This document shows positions 5,755 through 11,722 of a stretch of 11,722 nucleotides of DNA, piece after piece (position 1 is the stretch's first letter; the number at the start of each line of letters is the position of its first letter). Source of the DNA: Oscillospiraceae bacterium (GTDB lineage Bacteria; Bacillota; Clostridia; UBA1381). The translations under genes were made by a program, and so were the position numbers. The notes under the pieces were generated by a model that saw only the letters and a list, made by a program, of their open reading frames with translations, did not search any database and was not told the DNA's origin. The stretch lies in the NCBI GenBank assembly GCA_015068545.1, contig SVKH01000041.1:1-11722 (forward strand), given 5' to 3'.

Positions 5755-6192
5755 ATGAGTAGCTATATGGCAAAACCACAAGAGATCGAAAGAAAATGGT
5801 ATATCATTGATGCTGCTGATAAGCCACTTGGAAGAGTAGCTTCTACAGTAGCAAGCATTTTAAGAGGCAAGCACTTGCCAACATTCACACCAAACGTTGA
5901 TTGCGGCGACCACGTTATCGTAATCAATGCAGAAAAGGCAGTACTAACCGGAAACAAGATTAACCAAAAGGTTCGTTACTACCACACAGGTTGGGTAGGC
6001 GGAATCAAGGAAATCCACTACAACAAGCTTATGGCAGAAAATCCTGAAAAGGCTATGATGTATGCTGTAAAGGGAATGCTTCCAAACAACACAATCGGCA
6101 GAAAGGCTCTTACAAGACTTCGTGTTTATAAGGGTGCAGAGCATGACCAGCAAGCACAACAACCGGTAGCTTGGACACAAGAGATTAAGTAA
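5755..6192 (+). CDS. rplM: 50S ribosomal protein L13
   Basis: L13 is an early-assembly protein of the large ribosomal subunit, binding 23S rRNA. At 145 aa it has the normal size. Recognisable parts are KWYIIDAADKPLGRVAS near the N-terminus, HVIVINAEK, YYHTGWVGG, and the family signature VKGMLPNNTIGRKALTRLRVYKG near the C-terminus. The frame stays open upstream to an in-frame ATG at 5689, but AAGGAGG at about 5740-5746 sets the start at the ATG at 5755. The segment before it is leader RNA with no L13-like residues. It is the first gene of the rplM-rpsI pair, which here is separate from the large ribosomal clusters. Confidence 0.98.
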   Translation: MSSYMAKPQEIERKWYIIDAADKPLGRVASTVASILRGKHLPTFTPNVDCGDHVIVINAEKAVLTGNKINQKVRYYHTGWVGGIKEIHYNKLMAENPEKAMMYAVKGMLPNNTIGRKALTRLRVYKGAEHDQQAQQPVAWTQEIK

Positions 6193-6206
6193 GGAGGATT
6201 TTGAAC

Positions 6207-6602
6207 ATGGCTAAAGAACAGTACTGCGGAACAGGCAGAAGAAAATCATCTGTTGCAAGAGTAAGATTGGTTCCTGGCAACGGTAAAATCACAATCAATA
6301 AAAGAGATATTGACGACTATTTTGGTCTTGATACACTAAAGGTTATTGTACGTCAGCCAATGGTATTGACATCTACAATCAGCAAGTTTGACGTTATTGC
6401 AACAGTAGAAGGCGGTGGATTCACTGGTCAAGCTGGTGCTATCCGTCACGGTATCGCAAGAGCATTGCTTGAAGTTGATACAGACGCTTACAGAGCAACT
6501 CTAAAGCAAGCAGGTTTCTTGACAAGAGACTCAAGAATGAAGGAAAGAAAGAAGTACGGCTTGAAGGCTGCTCGTCGTGCACCACAGTTCTCAAAGAGAT
6601 AA
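6207..6602 (+). CDS. rpsI: 30S ribosomal protein S9
   Basis: S9 sits in the head of the small subunit; its C-terminal tail reaches the P-site tRNA. The 131-aa protein has GTGRRKSSVARVRL at the N-terminus, the family signature GGGFTGQAGAIRHGIARAL in the middle, and the standard basic end RRAPQFSKR. The ATG at 6207 is chosen over the in-frame TTG at 6201 because the AAGGAGG site (6191-6197) then has 9-nt spacing. It lies 14 nt after rplM and is cotranscribed with it. It is followed by a strong terminator and a tyrosine-recombinase-like remnant; the 3' end of rpsI is a known insertion site for some integrative elements in Firmicutes. Confidence 0.98.
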   Translation: MAKEQYCGTGRRKSSVARVRLVPGNGKITINKRDIDDYFGLDTLKVIVRQPMVLTSTISKFDVIATVEGGGFTGQAGAIRHGIARALLEVDTDAYRATLKQAGFLTRDSRMKERKKYGLKAARRAPQFSKR

Positions 6603-6617
6603 TTATTATCTACTGCA

Positions 6618-6654
6618 AATCCCGGAAACACACAGTTTCTGGGATTTTCTTTTT
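6618..6654 (+). terminator. Intrinsic terminator of rplM-rpsI
   Basis: AATCCCGGAAAC (6618-6629) pairs with GTTTCTGGGATT (6635-6646) around a 5-nt loop with one G-U pair. It is followed by TTCTTTTT. Confidence 0.93.
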
Positions 6655-6727
6655 GGACTTTTATTCACACATTTTTGAAGAGTATAAGGCAAAAGTTGCA
6701 CGGGCTATTGAATATGACTTGATTTAA
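6653..6727 (+). pseudogene. Remnant of a tyrosine recombinase/integrase C-terminus
   Basis: This 24-codon reading frame has no start codon and ends in TAA. It encodes LDFYSHIFEEYKAKVARAIEY plus a short tail, DLI. The YSHIFEEY...RAIE pattern matches the end of tyrosine recombinases, where YSH contains the catalytic tyrosine and is followed by a short helix. Nothing upstream encodes the rest of an integrase: the frame runs straight into the rpsI terminator. It is therefore a broken 3' end, probably left by deletion of an element inserted by rpsI. The call rests on a short motif; chance resemblance is possible but the residue spacing is good. Confidence 0.5.
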
Positions 6728-6734
6728 AGTTTTT

Positions 6735-6763
6735 AGCACTATCAATAAAGACAGTGCTTTTTT
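6735..6763 (+). terminator. Terminator behind the integrase remnant
   Basis: AGCACT (6735-6740) pairs with AGTGCT (6753-6758), extended inside by TC/GA across an A-C mismatch, and a run of T follows. It lies 8 nt beyond the stop of the remnant, as would be expected for the terminator of the lost gene. Confidence 0.7.
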
Positions 6764-6764
6764 A

Positions 6765-6793
6765 TTGCCATTTTGAGTTTTATATGATATAAT
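6765..6793 (+). promoter_or_regulatory. Sigma-A promoter of the CAT-like gene
   Basis: TTGCCA (6765-6770) and TATAAT (6788-6793) are separated by 17 nt. They lie directly after the terminator at 6735-6763, so the gene is expressed independently. Confidence 0.8.
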
Positions 6794-6826
6794 GAATAAG
6801 AAAACTTAACTATAACGGAGGTAACA

Positions 6827-7450
6827 ATGGCGATAGAAATTAATCCACAAGATACCACAAGAGCTACCGCATATGATTTTTGGATGAAAGCACCAAACCC
6901 AATGGTTACTTTTTTCAAAAAACTAAACGTTACAAATCTCATAAGAGTATCTAAAAAAAGACATTTGAAGTTTAATATGCTACTTGATTATTGTATCGGG
7001 AAAGCAGCCGTTGGAGTAAAGGAGTTTTATATTCTTCCTGTTGGTGAAAAATTGATACAATATGATACAATTGCGGTTAATACGATTGTAAAAAATAAGA
7101 ACGATGAAGTAAGTTCTTGTGATATTCTATATACAGATAATTTAGATATATTTAATCAAGAATACTTGAAATACACAGCCGAAGTTGCTGAAAATTGTCA
7201 GGACAGAGATTTATCAACTGACAGTATGGTAATTGGTACATCAGCCATTGTTAATACAGAAATTGATGGTGCTGTTGGTATGAATAGTGGTATTTTCAAC
7301 AATCCGTTTATTATCTGGGGAAAATATCGCAAGAAAGCATTTAAGTATTACCTACCAATTTCTTTTCAATTTCACCACACGCAAATGGATGGTGCTCATG
7401 CTGGCAGATTTTTAGAAAATCTACAAAATGAAATTAATACGATAAAATAA
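6827..7450 (+). CDS. Chloramphenicol acetyltransferase-like (CatA-like) O-acetyltransferase
   Basis: This cytoplasmic acyltransferase of 207 aa belongs to the trimeric CAT fold, whose proven members move acetyl from acetyl-CoA to chloramphenicol (type A CATs are about 215-220 aa). The key motif is HHTQMDG at 183-189: H184 corresponds to the catalytic histidine and D188 to the structural aspartate. It is followed by the expected AGRFLENLQ helix. The motif FKYYLPISFQ before it also matches. Outside these parts the sequence is far from classical CAT proteins, and the SKTF-type segment of canonical enzymes is replaced. Chloramphenicol resistance should therefore not be assumed; the acceptor may differ. 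The gene has its own promoter and a CGGAGG site, and sits between an integrase remnant and a tandem repeat, which suggests leftover cargo of a mobile element. Confidence 0.82.
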   Translation: MAIEINPQDTTRATAYDFWMKAPNPMVTFFKKLNVTNLIRVSKKRHLKFNMLLDYCIGKAAVGVKEFYILPVGEKLIQYDTIAVNTIVKNKNDEVSSCDILYTDNLDIFNQEYLKYTAEVAENCQDRDLSTDSMVIGTSAIVNTEIDGAVGMNSGIFNNPFIIWGKYRKKAFKYYLPISFQFHHTQMDGAHAGRFLENLQNEINTIK

Positions 7451-7478
7451 ATTTCAATTTACTAATAAGAACTGTGTA

Positions 7479-7498
7479 TTGGTGCAATTTTGGTGCAA
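7479..7498 (+). repeat. Tandem 9-bp direct repeat (TTGGTGCAA x2)
   Basis: TTGGTGCAA occurs at 7479-7487 and 7490-7498, a period of 11 bp. The position, just after the CAT-like gene and opposite the integrase remnant, makes it a candidate for an element edge or for the decayed tail of an integrase gene. I find no second copy elsewhere in the window. The rest of 7451-7571 shows no gene. Confidence 0.5.
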
Positions 7499-7571
7499 CA
7501 CTTTATAAAAAGTTATTAATTTTGTAACTCGATATCTCAAAACAAGCACTAACGAAATCAAACGATAGATG

Positions 7572-7602
7572 TTGAGTATTGGAAGTGATATAGTGTTATA
7601 AT
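7572..7602 (+). promoter_or_regulatory. Probable extended -10 promoter of the alkaline phosphatase gene
   Basis: TATAAT (7597-7602) is preceded by TG one base away (TGTTATAAT), an extended -10 element. The best -35 is TTGAGT (7572-7577) at a long 19-nt spacing. The leader to the ATG is about 80 nt, AT-rich, and shows no clear PhoP-type repeats. Confidence 0.55.
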
Positions 7603-7691
7603 CATAATAAATCATGAACATATATTATTGATTAGATATGAGGAAAATGATCAATATATAATGTATATAAATCACAAAAGGAGAGGAAAGT

Positions 7692-10460
7692 ATGAAAAAG
7701 AAAATTTTGTCGGGAATTGTAAGTCTTATGATGGCGGTATCCTGCGTTAGCCCTGTGCTAGCGGCAGACAAAGCATCTGGCGAGATTAAGAACATCATTT
7801 ATATGATACCTGATGGCGGCGGAATGAGTCCGTTTAATCTTGCGGACGCATTAAAACAGGCAGGCGGATGGGACAGGAATGTTTATCCCAATTCAACTGT
7901 AACAGAGCAAAGTGAGATGTATCTGAAGCAGTACCTAGTAGGAGCTATCACAACTCATAGTGCAAACGCAGAAGTAACAGATTCTGCTGCTGCGGGTACA
8001 GCTCTTTCATCCGGATATAAGACAAATAACGGGTATATTGGTATGACTCCGGATAAGATTCCTCAGGCAAATATCTTGGAGGCAGCACAATATGTAGGAA
8101 AAAACGTAGGATTGGTAACCACTTGCGAGTGGGCAAATGCAACTCCTGCGGCTTTTGCTGCCCATGAAAAGGATCGTGGAAACTATGCTCCAATGTCTGA
8201 GCAGATGGTAAATCAAGGCCTTGAAGTTGTGCTTTCAAGCGGATTTGGCGCTGCAAAATGGGGTGATATTTCTGAGGCAGAAATTCGAGGATATGACATT
8301 ATCGAAACAAGAGAAGACCTAGAGGCAATAAAGCCGGGGGACAAGGTTTGGGGTAATGTTGTAGATGGAACTCTTCCGTATGATATTGAAAATGATTCTG
8401 AAAAACCAAATCTTGCCGAGTTGACAAAAGCAGCAATAACAGCACTGGATGATGGCAATGACGAAGGCTTTTTCCTTATGGTAGAAGGAAGTCAGGTTGA
8501 CGGTGGTGGACATACCAATAATGTTCGTGCGATGGTAGGTGAGTTCCTTGCATTTGATGAGGCTTGCAAGGTAGCACTAAATTACGCAGAGGGAAGAGAA
8601 GATACATTAGTAGTAGTTGTTCCTGACCATGATACAGGCGGAATGATTTTACCGGAAAAGTTAGATGATGCAGTGGAAAGCCTAAAAAAAGGTGTAGAGC
8701 CATCAGATGTTAGCTGGGAAACCACAGGTCATACTGCAAGACACGGTGGAATGTTTATGTATGTACCTGAGGGAATAGAATATCCTGATGGTATTTCAGG
8801 AAAAGATATTGGTACAGAAAAGGCATTTGAAGAAAATGTTGTTGATAACACTGTAATTGCACCGTATCTTGCAGACCTTATGGGCGTAAAGCTTGAAGAT
8901 GTAACAAAGAATCTGTTTATTGATGTTACCGATATGGGTACATACGATGAAAAGCTTGGTCTTTTCAGTTTCAATGATTATCCTGTTGCGGTAAAACGTA
9001 ATGCTTCCTATGCTTATGTAAATGATGAAGTGGCTGATCTTGATGGTCAGGTTACAGTTCTTGCAAAGGATAGATTCTATGTGCCACAGGTACTTCTTGA
9101 TATAGCAGGCGGCAAGGATTACCAGGAATGTGAATTTGCTTCTCCAATTAGTTCTACCATGGAAACATTTATGCCAGATACTCTGGATGTAAATAAGTGG
9201 AATGCACGCATCAAGGTATCAAATATGCTTGCCAAAAAGCAGTTTAAAGGAAAGATAAAGTTTACATATCCTGAGCAATTTGCGGCTATGGAGGCATTTG
9301 ACATTACCGTGGATGGAATGAGTGAGAGTGTGATAGAGTTTGAATGTCCAAAATTCCCTCCTGAGAGTATAGGACTTGCATTCAAGTATGATATTATAGC
9401 AGAAGATGGTGCAAAGTATTCTTACGAATCACGATTCAAGGGTCTTGCATATGCCGGATATGCTGATAGTGAGATTACAATAGACGGAAAAATTGACGAA
9501 AAGGCATGGGAAAACGGTGTCGTAATGACCTGTGACGATGTGTCTAAAATCGTTATGATTGAAGGTTGGAAAGGCGAAAGAGACCTGTCTGCAGATTTCT
9601 CCATACTTTGGGACGAAGAATACTTCTATATGTACGCGGTAGTAACCGACGAGGTTTTCTGCCCTGAAACTCCTACAATAGCTTTGTGGAGAGGTGATAG
9701 TGTACAATTTGGAATTTATCACGATACCGAAAATGCACTTATAAAAGGTACAGCAGGGGACAAGTACGAGGAAATAGGCATGGCATTACTGGATGGAAAG
9801 CCGGCGGCGTACCGCTTTATTACTCAGAAGGATTTAACTGAAGTTGGCGAAATTGAAATTGGTAATGGATTTGATATTGCTATCCAGAAAGACGGTATAG
9901 ATACCATATACGAGCTAAAGGCAACTTGGAAAGATCTGTTCGGATATGAATTTACTCCGGAAGTTGGCGGTGTGCTAGGATTTTCTGCACTAATCAATGA
10001 TAACGACGGTGATGGAAGACGTGGATGGATTGAGTACGGTAGTGGAATAGGGCTTAGCAAAGATGTTAATCAGTTTGTTATGATGCCACTACTTAACTTC
10101 TCAGAAAACAATGACGAAATCAAGATCCTTGTAAATGGAGAAAAAGTTACATCGGACGTTCCTCCTGTTATCATTGAGGACAGAACCCTAGTCCCTGTAA
10201 GAGCTATTTTTGAAGCCTTAGGAGCTGAGGTTGAGTGGGATGATGCTACAAAGACTGTAATTTCAAAGCTGGGTGATAGTACAGTTTCTATGCAAATTGG
10301 CAATAAAGATATTACAGTTGATGGCGAAACTAAGGAAATAGATGTTCCTGCTCAGATAGTAAATGACAGAACTTTAGTACCGGTAAGAGCCGTTTCGGAA
10401 AGCTACGGTGCAACGGTTGAATGGGACGCTGATACAAAAACTGTGATAATCACAAAATAA
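7692..10460 (+). CDS. Secreted multidomain alkaline phosphatase with stalk repeats
   Basis: This is an extracellular phosphomonoesterase of 922 aa. A signal peptide (1-24, cleavage after VLA) precedes an alkaline phosphatase domain at about 33-400. Visible counterparts of the E. coli active site are D41, nucleophile S98 (TDSAA), T151, R162, E265, D270, H274, D312, H313 and H347, so the two-metal site is complete. E. coli D153 and K328 correspond to N149 and G271. A possible degenerate stalk repeat lies at 430-475. Residues 590-800 resemble a CBM9/DOMON-like sandwich (ITIDGKIDEKAW). Two copper-amine-oxidase-type stalk repeats with DRTLVPVRA end the protein (about 809-922). It probably frees phosphate from outside substrates, held at or near the envelope. 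No LPXTG or S-layer motif is present. A GGAGAGGAAAG site precedes the ATG. Confidence 0.93.
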   Translation: MKKKILSGIVSLMMAVSCVSPVLAADKASGEIKNIIYMIPDGGGMSPFNLADALKQAGGWDRNVYPNSTVTEQSEMYLKQYLVGAITTHSANAEVTDSAAAGTALSSGYKTNNGYIGMTPDKIPQANILEAAQYVGKNVGLVTTCEWANATPAAFAAHEKDRGNYAPMSEQMVNQGLEVVLSSGFGAAKWGDISEAEIRGYDIIETREDLEAIKPGDKVWGNVVDGTLPYDIENDSEKPNLAELTKAAITALDDGNDEGFFLMVEGSQVDGGGHTNNVRAMVGEFLAFDEACKVALNYAEGREDTLVVVVPDHDTGGMILPEKLDDAVESLKKGVEPSDVSWETTGHTARHGGMFMYVPEGIEYPDGISGKDIGTEKAFEENVVDNTVIAPYLADLMGVKLEDVTKNLFIDVTDMGTYDEKLGLFSFNDYPVAVKRNASYAYVNDEVADLDGQVTVLAKDRFYVPQVLLDIAGGKDYQECEFASPISSTMETFMPDTLDVNKWNARIKVSNMLAKKQFKGKIKFTYPEQFAAMEAFDITVDGMSESVIEFECPKFPPESIGLAFKYDIIAEDGAKYSYESRFKGLAYAGYADSEITIDGKIDEKAWENGVVMTCDDVSKIVMIEGWKGERDLSADFSILWDEEYFYMYAVVTDEVFCPETPTIALWRGDSVQFGIYHDTENALIKGTAGDKYEEIGMALLDGKPAAYRFITQKDLTEVGEIEIGNGFDIAIQKDGIDTIYELKATWKDLFGYEFTPEVGGVLGFSALINDNDGDGRRGWIEYGSGIGLSKDVNQFVMMPLLNFSENNDEIKILVNGEKVTSDVPPVIIEDRTLVPVRAIFEALGAEVEWDDATKTVISKLGDSTVSMQIGNKDITVDGETKEIDVPAQIVNDRTLVPVRAVSESYGATVEWDADTKTVIITK

Positions 10461-10500
10461 GTATTTTAGTATCGTAACTATTTATAAATAGCCTTATTAA

Positions 10501-10541
10501 GAGGCTGTAACAAAACTAAGTGTTTTGTTGCAGTCTCTTTT
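10501..10541 (+). terminator. Intrinsic terminator of the alkaline phosphatase gene
   Basis: A 16-bp stem pairs 10501-10516 (GAGGCTGTAACAAAAC) with 10522-10537 around a 5-nt loop, with two G-U pairs, and is followed by TTTT. It lies 40 nt after the stop and isolates the next gene. Confidence 0.93.
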
Positions 10542-10611
10542 GTATGTTCAATTTTTTTAGAGTTTTCTAGGTAAAGATATACCTTATAAAAAGAAATCTT
10601 CCAAAAACATA

Positions 10612-10640
10612 TTGTCCAAATCGTAAAATAGAGTTATAAT
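10612..10640 (+). promoter_or_regulatory. Sigma-A promoter of the Tet(M)-like gene
   Basis: TTGTCC (10612-10617) and TATAAT (10635-10640) are separated by 17 nt. Transcription should start near 10647, leaving a leader of about 56 nt. The leader holds a weak ATTGTT/AACAAT hairpin (10651-10656 with 10673-10678) and an ATG immediately followed by TAA (10658-10663). Confidence 0.8.
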
Positions 10641-10702
10641 ATAAACTAGGATTGTTTATGTAAAAACAAAACAACAATTACTCAGGACTATTCGGAGGAA
10701 CT

Positions 10703-11722
10703 ATGAAGCGAATTGCTGTTGGTATTTTAGCACACGTTGATGCGGGTAAAACCACACTATCAGAAGGCCTTCTATATGCGGCAGGAGAAATCAGAAAGCT
10801 TGGCAGAGTGGATGCTAAAGATACCTTTTTGGATACAGACGAAATAGAGAAAAAAAGAGGAATTACCATTTTTTCAAAGCAAGCTATTATTAGCTTGGAT
10901 GAAACGGTGATTACTCTTTTGGACACACCGGGGCACGTCGACTTTTTTGCTGAAGCAGAACGTACACTTAGTGTACTGGATTATGCAATTCTGGTTATAA
11001 GTGGAACAGAAGGAGTGCAAAGTCATACAAATACGCTTTGGGACATGCTGAAAAAGTATAATGTTCCCGTATTTGTCTTTATTAACAAGTTGGATTTAGC
11101 AGGTAGTGACAAGACAAATATTATAAATGAGCTTAAGCATGAATTTGGCGATAATTTTGTGGATTTTTCAGATGAAAAGGACGTTCTTAATGAAAATCTT
11201 GCTATGTGCGATGAAAACTTAATGGAAGAATTTTTATCAGGTGAGCTAAAAAAAGATACAGTGTGTCGTGCTATCAAAAGCAGAAATGTCTTTCCTTGTT
11301 TTTCAGGCTCTGCTCTTAAAATGGATGGTGTGGCGCAGTTTTTAACAGCGTTTGACCAACTTACTGTTGAGTGTGATGCTATGAGTGAGTTTGGTGCAAA
11401 AATTTTCAAAATCAATCAGGATCCCAAGGGCGGAAGACTTACATTTATGAAGATTACCGGTGGTAGTCTTAAGGTTAAAAGCATGATAGAATCTACACCG
11501 GAAAATCTTGAAAAGATTAATGAAATCAGGATATACTCCGGAGATAAGTACACTACGGCGGATGAGGTTTTCTCTGGAAGTGTGTGTGCAGTGACGGGAC
11601 CAAAGCTGACAAGTGCCGGCCAAGGCTTAGGTTTTGAAAAAAATGCTGCTTCTTTGACGGCAGAGCCTATTTTCAGCTATCGTGTAATTCTGCCTAAGGG
11701 AGTTGAACCTACCGAGGCTCTT
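10703..11722 (+). CDS. Tet(M)-like ribosomal-protection/EF-G family GTPase (3' end outside window)
   Basis: The first 340 codons are present and the frame runs off the right edge. The protein is a translational GTPase related to EF-G and to Tet(M)/Tet(O)/Tet(W), which dislodge tetracycline from the ribosome. G1 is AHVDAGKT (10-17), G2 RGIT (52-55), G3 DTPGH (74-78), G4 NKLD (128-131) and G5 SGSA (201-204). All are intact, and the GTPase domain (1 to about 220) is followed by the start of the beta-barrel domain II. Tet(M) also begins with GVLAHVDAGKTTL. The FSKQA stretch after RGIT differs from the QTGIT of true Tet(M); from memory this fits a chromosomal clostridial branch that automated pipelines often label as tetracycline resistance. 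Function in resistance is unproven. A CGGAGGA site (10693-10699) fixes the ATG at 10703. Confidence 0.9.
   Translation, partial: MKRIAVGILAHVDAGKTTLSEGLLYAAGEIRKLGRVDAKDTFLDTDEIEKKRGITIFSKQAIISLDETVITLLDTPGHVDFFAEAERTLSVLDYAILVISGTEGVQSHTNTLWDMLKKYNVPVFVFINKLDLAGSDKTNIINELKHEFGDNFVDFSDEKDVLNENLAMCDENLMEEFLSGELKKDTVCRAIKSRNVFPCFSGSALKMDGVAQFLTAFDQLTVECDAMSEFGAKIFKINQDPKGGRLTFMKITGGSLKVKSMIESTPENLEKINEIRIYSGDKYTTADEVFSGSVCAVTGPKLTSAGQGLGFEKNAASLTAEPIFSYRVILPKGVEPTEAL

Noticed and set aside
7503..7691. Pho box (PhoP-binding repeats) before the alkaline phosphatase
   Set aside because: I could not find a series of TTAACA-like repeats at 11-bp spacing; only AT-rich sequence is present.
8213..8458. 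Several minus-strand frames of 60-100 codons inside the alkaline phosphatase gene
   Set aside because: All are antisense to a continuous 922-codon gene with intact motifs; their compositions are typical of reverse-strand noise.
11023..11415. Minus-strand open frame of 130 codons at the right end
   Set aside because: It is antisense to the intact GTPase frame that continues to the window edge.
1..11722. CRISPR array, retron, toxin-antitoxin or other defence system
   Set aside because: No evenly spaced repeats, cas-like or reverse-transcriptase motifs, or small paired toxin/antitoxin frames were seen.

Overview
The window looks like a chromosomal stretch of a low-GC, Gram-positive anaerobe of the class Clostridia, probably a gut Oscillospiraceae/Ruminococcaceae-like or related lineage. 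This rests on AT-rich intergenic DNA, near-consensus sigma-A promoters with 17-base spacers, strong AGGAGG ribosome binding sites, the nadK-argR-recN order typical of Clostridia, a small conserved clostridial hypothetical protein, and copper-amine-oxidase-type 'stalk' repeats on a secreted enzyme. The exact taxon cannot be fixed from the sequence alone.

Left end (1-1063): the 3' end of a probable large serine recombinase runs in from outside the window. It converges on a tRNA-Pro(CGG) gene on the minus strand, and one bidirectional terminator lies between them. Upstream of the tRNA is a decayed 5' half of a second tRNA-Pro, directly under what was probably the original tRNA promoter. This looks like the edge of a mobile element or a recombination hotspot.

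Minus-strand core block (1064-4768): nadK (NAD kinase), argR (arginine repressor), recN (DNA repair ATPase) and a RseC/MucC-family membrane protein form one tightly spaced operon. A separately promoted small conserved hypothetical gene follows. The nadK promoter carries an ARG-box-like palindrome over its start point, suggesting ArgR autoregulation. The nadK start is best placed at a GTG, because the ribosome binding site lies inside the longer reading frame.

Plus-strand core block (4913-6655): a HAD phosphatase (phosphoglycolate phosphatase-like) is divergent from nadK. It is followed by rplM-rpsI (ribosomal proteins L13 and S9) with its own promoter, a possible structured leader and a strong terminator.

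Accessory block (about 6650-7500): a 24-codon remnant resembling the C-terminal tail of a tyrosine recombinase sits against the rpsI terminator. A chloramphenicol-acetyltransferase-like gene follows, then a short tandem repeat. This is best read as the scar of an element that once integrated next to rpsI.

Right end (7692-11722): a large secreted alkaline phosphatase (922 aa) has a CBM9/DOMON-like domain and C-terminal stalk repeats. After a strong terminator comes the first 340 codons of a Tet(M)-like, EF-G-family ribosomal-protection GTPase that runs off the window. Most genes here are ordinary; the interest lies in the mobile-element scars, the decayed tRNA, the candidate ArgR operator and the altered metal-site residues of the phosphatase.
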